The position numbers and the translations under genes are program-made. A DNA stretch of 64,000 nucleotides from assembly GCA_020635275.1 (NCBI GenBank), contig JACKAA010000003.1, positions 62,001 through 126,000 of the forward strand, in the 5' to 3' direction. The stretch's first letter is position 1. Each line of letters begins with the position of its first letter. Below the pieces are notes generated by a model that was given only the letters and a program-made list of their open reading frames with translations, searched no databases and was not told the DNA's origin. Below are positions 1-8,945 of this stretch, one piece after another. This DNA comes from Ignavibacteriales bacterium (lineage in GTDB: Bacteria; Bacteroidota; Ignavibacteria; Ignavibacteriales; Melioribacteraceae).

Positions 1-1
1 A

Positions 2-88
2 ATCACTTTTCCCATTATTTTTCCGGTGGATTGCCCAAAAACTGCAGAAGATATTAAAAATAAAATTGAGAAAATTTTAACGATATAA
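2..88 (+). CDS. 3' end of an unidentified protein (partial)
   Basis: Frame 2 is open from the window edge to a TAA at 86-88 and gives a 28-residue tail rich in Lys, Ile and Glu, with a short stretch reading CPKTAEDIKNKIEKIL that looks like an amphipathic C-terminal helix. The start lies outside the window. I do not recognise the family. The open frame, its coding-like composition and the absence of another gene here are the only support, so this could be chance. Confidence 0.4.
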   Translation: MTFPIIFPVDCPKTAEDIKNKIEKILTI

Positions 89-181
89 TTTTTTTTCATA
101 TAATCTCCGGTTCAATTCACAAAAATAATTGAACTTTGAGTCTTGTAAATTTAGTTGGTCAATGTAAGCGTAAAAATTAAG

Positions 182-223
182 CAAAAAAATAAACTCAACC
201 AAGTTTATTCTAACTTGGTTGAG
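182..223 (-). terminator. Rho-independent terminator of the FG-GAP protein gene
   Basis: A perfect 12-bp inverted repeat (194-205 pairing with 212-223, loop of six bases) lies just downstream of the minus-strand gene ending at 238. On the minus strand it is followed by a T-rich run (complement of the A run at 182-193). This is the layout of an intrinsic terminator. Confidence 0.8.
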
Positions 224-237
224 CTTCAATATTTTTA

Positions 238-2229
238 CTACTTAAGTAAGGTCATTTTAATAGACTTGGCAAAATTTCCAAATTCCATTTTAGCTATATA
301 ATTTCCGCTTGCAACTTTACTTCCAAAATTATTGGTACCATCCCAAATAATTTCGTGATTACCTTTTTTAAGATTTACATCATTGATAAGAGTTTTAACT
401 TCTTGACCAACCATGTTGTAAACCTTTAGAGTAATCTTTTTATCAATCGGCAGGCTAAAATTAATAGCTGTAGTAGGATTAAATGGATTAGGATAATTTT
501 GTGCTAATTTATAATCATCTGGTGAAATAACATCATACAATCTTTCTCTAAAACCAACAGTTCCGTCTTGATATTCTAAAACTCTAACTGTTTGTCTGTA
601 ATCATTAAAGATTTTATAACTTTCGGCATTATTTAATTCCCATCTGCCAAATTCAAGGCCTAAAGAATCAACCCAATCATAAATATCAACACTAATTGAA
701 TCATAAACACTTTGTTCAGCAAGTACTACTTCTAATCTTCCATCATTATCTAAATCAACACTATCAGCAAATATATAAGAAGTAAAAGGTGTTTCTTCTC
801 TAATGGTATCAACTACTGTGGGATCAAACGAAATTGGAGTTTTTATTACTTGAGCTGAATCAGTGCCTGCATAAAGAGTGTCAATTTCATATTCGGCACG
901 TCCTCTTTGGATTTTATATGTTGCAAATACTTCACCTCCGGCTCCATCATATACTAAATTTAAATCATAACTATTTGGATCTAATAATGATCCTAATCCA
1001 TTATATTGAATTGCAACTAGATTGAGACCCGTTCCACCTCCAGTATACATTTCATCTTTACCATCACGATTTAAATCTCCTTTAACAATCGGCCAAAGTT
1101 CAACAACCTCTTTCCCAGCTAATGCGGCAATTTTTGAACTTGGAACTATTTCAGCGTAATTTTCTGATTGAGACTCATTAGTCCAAATATCATTACCTGT
1201 TGCAGTTTCAGGAAAACTTAACATAGCTACATTATGGGAATTACCATATTGAGTTCCAACTATTTCATCTTTGCCATCTCCATCTACATCAACTGCACGA
1301 GCACCAAAATAACTGACGGCATCAACACTTGAATATTCATGGTAAAATCCTTTAGCTTTAGCATCAGCATTATCAACTGCTTCTGGATAAACGTATGAAT
1401 TTGGGCCAGCAACTTCAATAGACCAAAAACCATAATTATTCCATGTATGATTTATAATTTCTATTTGTCCATCACCATCAATATCGGCAACTTCAGAATT
1501 ATAAAAAGAACCTCCAGCGCCCCAATCACCACCATTTGTTTGTACCCCAGGTTTACCGCCTTCTATTGAAAGACTTGCAAATCCAGGAAAAGCAAAGTTC
1601 ACACCAAGAATTAGAACATCTTGTCTTGGATCATCGCCATGTGGAATAATCTCTGTTCTACCATCACCATCAAAATCATATACCGTTAGAACTTCTCTAT
1701 GTAATCGTAATCCTTCTCTACCACCAGCACCAGCAAGAGTAGCCGGAGTAATTGTAAAAGCCGGTGTCGTTCCCCAATCAGTTCCATTCCATTCATAAAG
1801 AGCAATTCTTCCTAAAGAAGCATCTGCATTTTCATAATTTCTTTGTTCAAAAATTATTTCAAAATTTCCATCACCATCACAATCGCCAACTTGAATAAAT
1901 CTTGGTGTGGAACCGCTAGAACTTTCTGCAACTGGAGATGACCAAATAATTTCTAATAGCGAATCCTGTACAACTTTCATAACATGTACACGTCCACCAT
2001 TTGAATAATCAGTAGCAAGTATTTCTTGACTGCCATCACCATCTGCATCAGCTACAATTACTCTTCTAACACCTAAATCAGCATAGTAAGGTAAAAGAGT
2101 ATCAGCTACATTTCCTTCACTTGGAACTGTAAAAACTGCCATTGGACTTGCATCTATTGGCATGGTTGTTTGTGCAAACAAAAAACTACTTCCTGTAATT
2201 AGGAACAGTATAAGTAAGATTTTTCGCAT
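238..2229 (-). CDS. Secreted FG-GAP/VCBS repeat protein with T9SS sorting domain
   Basis: A 663-residue surface or extracellular protein. It starts with a signal peptide (MRKILLILFLITGSSFLFAQ). The body carries about seven FG-GAP-like repeats with Ca-binding DxDGDG cores (for example DADGDGSQEI, DFDGDGRTEI, DIDGDGQIEI, DVDGDGKDEI), the pattern of integrin-like beta-propellers. The last 85 or so residues form a type IX secretion C-terminal domain: NYPNPFNPTTAINF, then a beta-rich module with GNYIAKM and a terminal Lys. The family is exported by T9SS and anchored or released at the surface; the ligand is unknown. It stands alone, divergent from the phosphohexosamine mutase gene, and has its own terminator. 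Confidence 0.85.
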   Translation of the reverse strand: MRKILLILFLITGSSFLFAQTTMPIDASPMAVFTVPSEGNVADTLLPYYADLGVRRVIVADADGDGSQEILATDYSNGGRVHVMKVVQDSLLEIIWSSPVAESSSGSTPRFIQVGDCDGDGNFEIIFEQRNYENADASLGRIALYEWNGTDWGTTPAFTITPATLAGAGGREGLRLHREVLTVYDFDGDGRTEIIPHGDDPRQDVLILGVNFAFPGFASLSIEGGKPGVQTNGGDWGAGGSFYNSEVADIDGDGQIEIINHTWNNYGFWSIEVAGPNSYVYPEAVDNADAKAKGFYHEYSSVDAVSYFGARAVDVDGDGKDEIVGTQYGNSHNVAMLSFPETATGNDIWTNESQSENYAEIVPSSKIAALAGKEVVELWPIVKGDLNRDGKDEMYTGGGTGLNLVAIQYNGLGSLLDPNSYDLNLVYDGAGGEVFATYKIQRGRAEYEIDTLYAGTDSAQVIKTPISFDPTVVDTIREETPFTSYIFADSVDLDNDGRLEVVLAEQSVYDSISVDIYDWVDSLGLEFGRWELNNAESYKIFNDYRQTVRVLEYQDGTVGFRERLYDVISPDDYKLAQNYPNPFNPTTAINFSLPIDKKITLKVYNMVGQEVKTLINDVNLKKGNHEIIWDGTNNFGSKVASGNYIAKMEFGNFAKSIKMTLLK

Positions 2230-2421
2230 TATAACCTCGTAATTTTATTAATATGTGAATGTTTGTGCAAAAATACGATAGTTGACCTTCTAATTCAACT
2301 AGAGAAAAATATTTAACCTAACTAAATAACTTTATATTCATTTTATACGATAATAATTAAATATCTTGGATTTTTTTTTCAATCATTTAGTTTAACGTTT
2401 ACAAAAAGATTATTGTTACAT

Positions 2422-2427
2422 AGGAGG
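2422..2427 (+). promoter_or_regulatory. Strong ribosome binding site of glmM
   Basis: A full AGGAGG lies five bases before the ATG at 2432 and fixes that start. Most genes in the window have weaker purine-rich sites, so this one stands out. Confidence 0.75.
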
Positions 2428-2431
2428 TTAA

Positions 2432-3781
2432 ATGTCAACTTTAATGGTAAGTGTATCAGGTATTAGAGGTTTAGTGGGTAATGGTCTTGATCCACACACT
2501 ATTGTAAAATATGCTTCTGCTTATGCAGATTTTTGCGGCAAAGGAAAAATAGTAATTGGCTCTGATGGAAGAATTTCAGGGGATATGGTAAAACATACTT
2601 TAATTGGAACTCTTATTGCAAAAGGCAATGATGTAATTGATATTGGTATTTGCCCAACACCAACAGTTTTATACAATGTTAATAAATTAGGTGCAGTAGG
2701 AGGAATTCAAATTTCTGCAAGCCATAATCCAAATGAATGGAATGCACTTAAACTTTTAAATTCTTTGGGTGAATTTATGACACCTGAAGAAAATAAGATA
2801 ATGTTAGAAAAATTAGATTCAGCAAATACTAATTATCAAAAATGGAATGAATTAGGAAAAGTAGTTAGTTATAGTGAAGGATTGAAAAACCATTATACAG
2901 AAGTATTAAAATTAGTTGACATGGAACTTATAAAATCAAAGAAATTTAAAGTTGTTTTAGATTGTGTTAATGGAGCTGGAAGTTACATAATGCCCAAATT
3001 TCTTACTGATTTAGGATGCGAAATAATTGAAGTAGATTGTGAAAAAACGGGAGTATTTCCAAGATTACCTGAACCATTGCCCGAGAACTTAACGAAAACT
3101 ATGGATAAAGTTAAAGAAGTCGGTGCCGATCTTGCAATTGTTGTTGATCCTGACGTTGATAGATTAGTTTTAATTACAGATAAAGGTGAACCTTTTATTG
3201 AAGAAAATACTATAACTTTAGCGGCAAAACATGTTCTTTCAAAAAATAAAGGAAACGTTGTTGTAAATCTTTCAACTACAAGAGCTATTGATGATGTTGC
3301 GAATGCAGTCGGCTGTGAAGTTTTCCGATCACCCGTTGGTGAAGCTAATGTTGTTAAATTAATGAAAGAGGTAGATGCGGTTATTGGTGGAGAAGGAAGT
3401 GGTGGAGTAATTTATCCAGAACTTCATTATGGAAGAGATGCTTTAGTTGGAACAGTTTTAACTTTAGAACATTTAGCAGAACAAAATAAAAAACTTTCAC
3501 AAATAAAGAATGAACTTCCGCAATATTTTATTGCAAAGAAAAAAATTGAACTCGGAAATGTAAATCCGGATAACGTAATTGAAGAAATAAAAAATAAATA
3601 TTCTGATCAAAAAATAAATACAGATGATGGATTAAGAATTGATTTTGATGATCATTGGGTTCATTTCAGAAAGTCAAATACCGAACCAATTATAAGATGT
3701 ATTGCCGAGGCTCAATCTGAGGAAGATGCAAATAAATTTATTGACAAATATTTTGGAGTAGTAAAAGAATTGATGAAATAA
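2432..3781 (+). CDS. glmM: Phosphoglucosamine mutase (phosphohexomutase family)
   Basis: A 449-residue alpha-D-phosphohexomutase, full length for the family. The phospho-serine loop reads SASHNP (Ser97), the metal-binding loop DPDVDR (239-244), the sugar-binding loop GGEGSGGV (319-326), and the C-terminal phosphate-binding loop RKSNTEP (413-419). GlmM converts glucosamine-6-phosphate to glucosamine-1-phosphate for peptidoglycan and LPS precursor synthesis in the cytoplasm. A phosphomannomutase or phosphoglucomutase role cannot be excluded from motifs alone, because the sugar loop is GEGSGG and not the usual bacterial GlmM GEQSGH. It is a single-gene unit with a strong ribosome binding site and a terminator hairpin right after the stop. 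Confidence 0.78.
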   Translation: MSTLMVSVSGIRGLVGNGLDPHTIVKYASAYADFCGKGKIVIGSDGRISGDMVKHTLIGTLIAKGNDVIDIGICPTPTVLYNVNKLGAVGGIQISASHNPNEWNALKLLNSLGEFMTPEENKIMLEKLDSANTNYQKWNELGKVVSYSEGLKNHYTEVLKLVDMELIKSKKFKVVLDCVNGAGSYIMPKFLTDLGCEIIEVDCEKTGVFPRLPEPLPENLTKTMDKVKEVGADLAIVVDPDVDRLVLITDKGEPFIEENTITLAAKHVLSKNKGNVVVNLSTTRAIDDVANAVGCEVFRSPVGEANVVKLMKEVDAVIGGEGSGGVIYPELHYGRDALVGTVLTLEHLAEQNKKLSQIKNELPQYFIAKKKIELGNVNPDNVIEEIKNKYSDQKINTDDGLRIDFDDHWVHFRKSNTEPIIRCIAEAQSEEDANKFIDKYFGVVKELMK

Positions 3782-3794
3782 TTTTATTGTTCGG

Positions 3795-3818
3795 CCGCAA
3801 GCTTCAGCTTGCGGTTTT
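3795..3818 (+). terminator. Terminator hairpin between glmM and the DUF58 gene
   Basis: The 8-bp perfect stem CCGCAAGC / GCTTGCGG (3795-3802 with 3807-3814) has a tetraloop and is followed by TTTT. It lies 13 bases after the glmM stop, between two convergent genes. The T run is short, so efficiency is uncertain. Confidence 0.6.
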
Positions 3819-3838
3819 CCACAGCTTAAAAACTGCAG

Positions 3839-4744
3839 TTACAATAATCTTGCTCGTTTCTTAAAAAAACTCATAAGAGCAATATCAAAACTGGTACTTG
3901 TATCAACTAGATTGTAATCAAAACCATATTTCTCACATCCATTTTTCATCTTCAATAAATAGTCACTCATTGCATCTTTATAGGCTTTTTGAATTTGTAT
4001 AGGCTGAGTTGTCATTTCTTCTTTTGTCTCCATATCAATAAAAATTGAATCTTTGCTAAAACCAAAATTTTTCTCGATTGGATCAAGAATATGAAATACA
4101 ATTACTTCATTTTTTTTATAATAAAATTTCTTAAGTGAATTCAATATTTCATTTACATCATCTAAAAAATCTGATACAACAATTATTAAACCTCTCGATT
4201 TTATATTTTCAGCAAATTTATTTATTGAACTTAATGTTTGAGTCGTACTGCTGGGATTTGATTTTTCAATCTCTGCTAAAATTTGTCTAAGGTAAGTTCT
4301 TTTGGATTTTGGTCTTAAATAACTTTTTAATTCATCTGAATATAGCGCTAAACCAACTGCATCTTGTTGTTTAAGCAGAAGATATACCAAACTAGCCGAT
4401 AAAATTTTTGAGTACTCATATTTAGAAACTTGTCCTGTGTGTTTAAAATCCATCGATTTACTTGAATCGAGTAAAATGTGAGCAATAAGATTTGTTTCTT
4501 CTTCGTACTGTTTTATAAAATATCTTTCACTTTTTGCAAAAACTTTCCAATCAATATTTTTGAATGAATCGCCCTGCATGTATGGTCTATGCTGACTAAA
4601 TTCAACACTAAAGCCATGGTAGGGACTTTTATGATGCCCTACCATAAAACCTTCAACAACTGTTCTGGCTTTTAGTTCAAGTGTTTTTAATTTTGCAATT
4701 TCAGAAGGATTTAAAATTTTTCGGAAGTCAGATTCTTTTTTCAT
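3839..4744 (-). CDS. DUF58 domain protein
   Basis: A 301-residue cytoplasmic protein of the DUF58 family. The hallmark block KNIDWKVFAKSERYFIKQYEEE lies at about residues 62-83, followed by a von Willebrand A-like fold beginning ILLDSSKSMDF (MIDAS-like DxSxS). Such proteins usually sit beside a MoxR AAA ATPase and other VWA proteins and are thought to help assemble or activate complexes. No moxR is visible here. The gene overlaps the 3' end of the upstream TPR lipoprotein gene by 17 bases, so the two are probably cotranscribed. The exact role is unknown. Confidence 0.85.
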   Translation of the reverse strand: MKKESDFRKILNPSEIAKLKTLELKARTVVEGFMVGHHKSPYHGFSVEFSQHRPYMQGDSFKNIDWKVFAKSERYFIKQYEEETNLIAHILLDSSKSMDFKHTGQVSKYEYSKILSASLVYLLLKQQDAVGLALYSDELKSYLRPKSKRTYLRQILAEIEKSNPSSTTQTLSSINKFAENIKSRGLIIVVSDFLDDVNEILNSLKKFYYKKNEVIVFHILDPIEKNFGFSKDSIFIDMETKEEMTTQPIQIQKAYKDAMSDYLLKMKNGCEKYGFDYNLVDTSTSFDIALMSFFKKRARLL

Positions 4745-5255
4745 TACTCGAATCTTCTTGGACTTTTTCCTTTAAAATTTCTTCAGGAGTTTTTCCAAGA
4801 TTTTGTAATTCAACTTTTGCGTCATCAGAAAGTTCACCATCAGGAAAGTTTGCAATATAAGTTTCATACATTTCTTTAGCTTTGTTCAAATCTTTTAAAT
4901 CATTTGCTAAAATAAAACCAGCCATAAATAATGAATTTTCTGCCTCTTTACTTTTGGGATATTCATCATATATCCTTTTATAAAATTCTACTGATTTTAA
5001 TAAAGATTCTTTTCCGGTTAAGTTTTTTACAACTTGACCTTGATATATTTTAGCACATTCAAATAATGCTTTTGGTGCCAATTCACTTTCTTTATTGGAA
5101 TTAACCAGTTGTTCAAATAAAACAACAGCTTCATCATATTTTTTTTCATCTACATTACTAAGTGCATTGTCAAAAAGATCTTTATCAGATTTTCCTCCGC
5201 AAAATGTTAACAAAACTGATAAAAATAAAATTGAGAAAATTCTCATGTTTTTCAT
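4728..5255 (-). CDS. TPR-type outer-membrane lipoprotein (YbgF/CpoB- or BamD-like)
   Basis: A 175-residue protein with a lipoprotein signal: hydrophobic stretch and lipobox LLTFC at about residues 15-19, followed by Gly-Gly. The mature part is alpha-helical with tetratricopeptide-type repeats (LFDNALSNVDEKKYDEAVVLF, then two related blocks ending with NFPDGELSDDAKVEL). This resembles the BamD / CpoB / YfiO group of periplasmic helper lipoproteins, but it is too short to be a typical BamD. It is the first gene of a two-gene unit with the DUF58 protein. A GGGGTT ribosome site lies upstream of the ATG. The precise partner is unknown. Confidence 0.72.
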   Translation of the reverse strand: MKNMRIFSILFLSVLLTFCGGKSDKDLFDNALSNVDEKKYDEAVVLFEQLVNSNKESELAPKALFECAKIYQGQVVKNLTGKESLLKSVEFYKRIYDEYPKSKEAENSLFMAGFILANDLKDLNKAKEMYETYIANFPDGELSDDAKVELQNLGKTPEEILKEKVQEDSSNEKRI

Positions 5256-5383
5256 GAATTAACCCCACTAATTAAAAAATTACTATTGAAATTTATTAAG
5301 AAGTAAATGTTATCAAAGTTTTTGATTTTATGAAAGTAAAATCGGAATCTTATTATTGATAAATTATTGCGGGTTGAACAAAT

Positions 5384-6289
5384 CTAATTGTTTTTAAGTT
5401 CCCTTTGTGCAAGAGGTTCTAGCATTAAAGTATCTGCACCTATTTCAAAAAGCTGCTTTTTTTCATCAATTGAAAAGAAATTACTGGATGAGGCAATTAT
5501 GATATTGGACTTACTTAGTAAGAGTCTGGAAACTGCTGTTGCTTTAAGAAGCAGATTAAAATCACCTTTTGGACTTTTTTGATATTTTGTAAATTGCTGA
5601 GGAGTAAACGGAGTATTTAAAATCATTTCCGGTTTCAATTTTTTTATCAAAAGTAAATCTTTTGCAATATCCTCGGTTGTCTGATGTGGCAAACCAATTA
5701 TATTTCCGGTACAAATTTTATAACCAATCCTTTTTAAATATCTGATGTGATTCAATCGTTCATCTAATTTATTTTCTTGAGTAAACAATGAAAAATTACC
5801 GGAATTTGAAGTATTAAATTTTAGTAAATAATTATCTGCTCCTGAAAATTTCCAAGCTCTGTATTCATCAAAACTTCTTTGTAAAAGGTCTAAAGTCAAT
5901 TCAACTTCATATTCTTTCTTTATTTTATATATTAGGTAGGAAATCATATCTGTATCGTAATGACTATCAGCACCGGATTGCAGAATAATATTTGTTATGC
6001 CGCTATTAAATATTGAATCAATTTTCTCCAAAACTTCATCCGGAGTTAATCTAAATCTTTTTACTGAAATACTTTCTTCCCTAAGTTCACAATATAGACA
6101 GCTGTTTTCACAATAGTTTGAAAATTGAATTGTAAGAATCTTATTTTTTGATCGGCCTAAAAAGAGTTGTTTTACAGCGGCTGATTTACGAAAAAGTAAA
6201 TCTAATTCAGCTTCATCAGAAATATTCAACAAAAAGTTGATTTCTTCAGCATTTAATTGAGCTTTATTTAGAATTTCTTGAATTTGCAT
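5384..6289 (-). CDS. HydE-like radical SAM protein (biotin synthase/HydE/PylB family)
   Basis: A 301-residue radical SAM enzyme. The cluster-binding motif is CENSCLYC (Cys60, Cys64, Cys67), in the context SNYCxNxCLYCxLR typical of HydE, the [FeFe]-hydrogenase maturase. Other HydE-like blocks are the RLTPDEVLEKI segment, ILQSGAD, a GADNYLLKFNTSN segment, and TGNIIGLPHQTTEDIAKDL. The HydE GPFIPH block is replaced by NTPFTPQQF, and the protein is about 50 residues shorter than usual HydE (family length from memory). No hydF, hydG or hydrogenase genes occur nearby. It may be a HydE paralog with another substrate rather than a working maturase. Confidence 0.72.
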   Translation of the reverse strand: MQIQEILNKAQLNAEEINFLLNISDEAELDLLFRKSAAVKQLFLGRSKNKILTIQFSNYCENSCLYCELREESISVKRFRLTPDEVLEKIDSIFNSGITNIILQSGADSHYDTDMISYLIYKIKKEYEVELTLDLLQRSFDEYRAWKFSGADNYLLKFNTSNSGNFSLFTQENKLDERLNHIRYLKRIGYKICTGNIIGLPHQTTEDIAKDLLLIKKLKPEMILNTPFTPQQFTKYQKSPKGDFNLLLKATAVSRLLLSKSNIIIASSSNFFSIDEKKQLFEIGADTLMLEPLAQRELKNN

Positions 6290-6525
6290 TTAATAACTTT
6301 CGTAATCTGATATTACATCCTAACTACAAATATCAAGAAATATACCAGTAATTTATTCATCAGATGAATTTGTTAAAATTTGCTGGAAAAATGCATGACT
6401 AGAATACTAGACAAATAAAAGATATGATGTAATTTTAAGCTAAATTGGAATGTTTTTGTTACCAAAACAAACTTAAAACTGTAAATAAAATAGTTGTTTT
6501 AGCCTATAAAATTTTTTTAAATGAT

Positions 6526-6566
6526 AAAAATATTCCGCGAATTTTCTTAAAAAAGAGAATATTTTT
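6526..6566 (-). terminator. Possible terminator after the LD-carboxypeptidase gene
   Basis: A 10-bp perfect inverted repeat, AAAAATATTC (6526-6535) with GAATATTTTT (6557-6566), has a 21-base loop. It lies about 40 bases downstream of the minus-strand gene ending at 6605. The stem is AT-rich with a long loop, so it is weak. The rest of the 6290-6604 interval shows nothing else that I recognise. Confidence 0.35.
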
Positions 6567-6604
6567 TTTCAGAAAGGAATTTTTTAAAATAATTTTGTCT
6601 TTAA

Positions 6605-7549
6605 TTAAATAACTGCACTTTCTGTAATTTCTACAAATCCTCTGGATGTGTTTAATTTGCAATTTAATCCAAATGGAATTGTCAAATTTTCTTTAATATG
6701 TCCGTGACTAAAATTATAAAGAATTGGCTTTTTAATTTTATGGAAATAATGTTCAATCACTTCATTTAAAGTAATGGTTTCTTTAGTTTTATCAGTTTCA
6801 TAGCAATCTACAAATCTGCCTAAAATTATACCTTTAACATCCTTTAGAACGTTTGCTAATCTCAATTGATTTAATAATCTATCAACTCTATAAGGTGCTT
6901 CACCAATATCTTCAATTATTAGGATCGTATCTTTAAAAACCGGTTGAAACTGAGTACCAAATAGCGAAACTAAAACTGCTAGATTTCCGCCAATAATTCT
7001 GCCTTCGGCTCTTCCATTTTTAAGTACAAAAAATTTACTATCACCAGGATTATGTAATTTACCAATCTTCTTAGAATTTGTTAAAATATTCCAAAAATTT
7101 TCTTCAGCAAACTGATTTACTGTATTCTCAGAAAAATCAGTTGCAACCATTGGTCCGGCAAATGTAACTAAACCCGTTTTCTTATAAATTGATAATTGTA
7201 AAGCTGTAATATCACTATAGCCAACAAATATTTTAGGATTTTTCTTAATCAAATTAAAGTCTATTTTATCCAATAATCTTCCTGAACCGTATCCACCTCT
7301 AACTGAAAAAACAGCTTTTACATCTTTATTTCTAAACATAGAATGAAAATCTTTTAATCTTTCTTCATCTGAACCAGCTAAATACCCATGTTTTTTTCCA
7401 ACATTTTCACCGATTTCTACCCTATAACCTAATTTTTCTAAATAATTTGTACCTTTTTCAATTTTTTCAAGATCGTCGGGGCTTGAAGCTGGAGAAATAA
7501 TACCAATTACATCACCTTTATCAAGTTTTTTTGGTTTTAAGGTTTTCAT
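6605..7549 (-). CDS. LD-carboxypeptidase (peptidase family S66)
   Basis: About 314 residues, matching the S66 family (LdcA/MccF). The N-terminal block GDVIGIISPASSPDD is typical. The nucleophile lies in GYSDITAL (Ser112 from this start), the Glu of the Ser-Glu-His triad in LIIEDIGEAPYRVDR, and the His in FSHGHIKENLTIPFG. LdcA-type enzymes cleave the terminal D-Ala from tetrapeptides of recycled murein in the cytoplasm; MccF relatives cleave peptide-nucleotide antibiotics. The context gives no microcin link, so murein recycling is more likely. The longer reading starts at a TTG (7555); the ATG two codons on is a more likely start. Confidence 0.85.
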   Translation of the reverse strand: MKTLKPKKLDKGDVIGIISPASSPDDLEKIEKGTNYLEKLGYRVEIGENVGKKHGYLAGSDEERLKDFHSMFRNKDVKAVFSVRGGYGSGRLLDKIDFNLIKKNPKIFVGYSDITALQLSIYKKTGLVTFAGPMVATDFSENTVNQFAEENFWNILTNSKKIGKLHNPGDSKFFVLKNGRAEGRIIGGNLAVLVSLFGTQFQPVFKDTILIIEDIGEAPYRVDRLLNQLRLANVLKDVKGIILGRFVDCYETDKTKETITLNEVIEHYFHKIKKPILYNFSHGHIKENLTIPFGLNCKLNTSRGFVEITESAVI

Positions 7550-7680
7550 ACTCAAATATTTTTATGAATAATTTACGAAAATATAAAAAGTTAAATCTTT
7601 ATCCAAAAAAAAGTGTAAAAAGCGATAATTTTCTTCGAATATGATGTTTTTGGGCAGGATTTTTAAACTGTTTATTTAAT

Positions 7681-8487
7681 TTATTGTTTTAGAAGATCGC
7701 TTCTTCCCCATTCTTTAAGTTTGGTTTCAATAAAATTCAGTACTTCTTCATGCTGATCGGAACCTGAACCTTCAACTTTTATTGGTTTTCCAAATTCAAA
7801 ATAAACACGTTTGTCTGCATCAATCTTTCCCAATTCTTTAACAATTTTTCCATTTCCCCAAGCATCAGTAACTAATGCTAAAGGAATTACAGGCACATTA
7901 TTTTTCTTTGCCAACTTAATTCCTAAACTATTAAAAGAAGTTTTATCAAATTGGGCAGATCTAGTTTTTTGCGGAAAAATAATAATTGATCTTCCTTTCT
8001 CTAAATTTTTAGTACCTTCTTCCATAACGATTTTTAAATCCTCTCTGGGATTTGTTCTGCCAACAATAATTGGATGTCGTGCGGCAGCAACAGGTCCAAA
8101 AAGAGGAAAATCAATTAATTGTTTTTTAATAACATAAATTACACTTTTTATAGGTTGAATAAATGACGGAAGCAGTAAAGTTTCAAGTGTGCTCATGTGG
8201 TTTCCAATAATAATTGCGGGACCATCAAATTCAGTAAAATGTTTCATTCCTTTAACTTGAACTTTTATACCAATACTTTCTGCAGCTCTTAAAACTCCTA
8301 AAGATGAAGCTACCCAATTGTATCTATCATAAGTATTTATTTGAGTATGCTTGTTTGCATTTCTAACAACTTTATACAATCGCCAGAAAAATAAAACAGA
8401 AGCTATTGATGATTTTGGAATGCTTGCATCGGTTTGGTAAGTATCACTTTTACCAATAATTTCAGGATAATCGGTGTAGTTTTTCAT
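7681..8487 (-). CDS. 1-acyl-glycerol-3-phosphate acyltransferase (PlsC-like)
   Basis: A 268-residue lysophospholipid acyltransferase-like protein. Motif I reads NHMSTLE (His97, Glu102), an HX4E variant of the usual HX4D. Motif III reads FPQKTRS (171-177) where PlsC normally has FPEGTRS. The VPVIPLAL block follows as expected. The family transfers acyl groups to lysophosphatidate at the inner membrane, making phosphatidate for phospholipids. The changed Asp and Glu positions make the exact substrate uncertain; it may belong to a diverged group that acylates other lipids. It is a single-gene unit followed by a gap with no clear terminator. Confidence 0.75.
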   Translation of the reverse strand: MKNYTDYPEIIGKSDTYQTDASIPKSSIASVLFFWRLYKVVRNANKHTQINTYDRYNWVASSLGVLRAAESIGIKVQVKGMKHFTEFDGPAIIIGNHMSTLETLLLPSFIQPIKSVIYVIKKQLIDFPLFGPVAAARHPIIVGRTNPREDLKIVMEEGTKNLEKGRSIIIFPQKTRSAQFDKTSFNSLGIKLAKKNNVPVIPLALVTDAWGNGKIVKELGKIDADKRVYFEFGKPIKVEGSGSDQHEEVLNFIETKLKEWGRSDLLKQ

Positions 8488-8563
8488 TTATATCTAATTA
8501 TTAAAATTGAGTGAAATTTACAAAAGTTAGATGAAAATGGAAATGAATTTTAATGTGGAAAAT

Positions 8564-8596
8564 AAAAAAGCCCTGAATAAGTATTCAAGGCTTTTT
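8564..8596 (-). terminator. Terminator of the tRNA cluster
   Basis: A 15-base inverted repeat (AAAAAGCCCTGAATA at 8565-8579 with TATTCAAGGCTTTTT at 8582-8596, one mismatch) follows directly after tRNA-Glu on the minus strand. It is followed by a T run there (complement of 8564-8569). Confidence 0.8.
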
Positions 8597-8597
8597 G

Positions 8598-8669
8598 TGA
8601 CCCCAAGGGGATTCGAACCCCTATTACCGCCGTGAAAGGGCGAGGTCCTAACCATTAGACGATGGGGCC
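8598..8669 (-). tRNA. tRNA-Glu (anticodon TTC)
   Basis: A 72-base cloverleaf with acceptor GGCCCCA pairing with TGGGGTC (one G-T pair), discriminator A, anticodon loop CTTTCAC giving TTC, and a T loop GGTTCGAATCC. CCA is not encoded. It is the last tRNA of a four-gene minus-strand cluster. Confidence 0.95.
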
Positions 8670-8696
8670 AATGTCAAATTACTAAATCAAAGGTTG

Positions 8697-8771
8697 GGTG
8701 AGCGATGGGATTTGAACCCACGGCCTTCTGGGCCACAACCAGATGCTCTAACCAACTGAGCTACGCTCACC
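8697..8771 (-). tRNA. tRNA-His (anticodon GTG)
   Basis: Acceptor GTGAGCG pairs with CGCTCAC. The extra G at position -1 faces discriminator C73, the histidine identity pair. The anticodon loop TTGTGGC gives GTG. The T arm is GGGTTCAAATCCC. The extra G is encoded in the gene (8771). Confidence 0.95.
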
Positions 8772-8837
8772 ATGACAAGTATTAATTTCAAAACTATAGA
8801 ATAAAAAACAGAATAAAAAGTTAGAAATTATGTCTTG

Positions 8838-8911
8838 TACGCCCGAGTGGACTCGAACCACTAACCTACAGCTTAGAAGGCTGTTGCTCTATCCAATTGA
8901 GCTACGGGCGC
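8838..8911 (-). tRNA. tRNA-Arg (anticodon TCT)
   Basis: A 74-base cloverleaf. Acceptor GCGCCCG pairs with CGGGCGT (terminal G-T), discriminator A. The anticodon loop CTTCTAA between ACAGC and GCTGT gives TCT, which reads AGA/AGG. The T arm is GTGGTTCGAGTCCAC. Confidence 0.95.
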
Positions 8912-8945
8912 ATCCCGCTTGGTAAGCTAAAATTCGCTAATTTTG

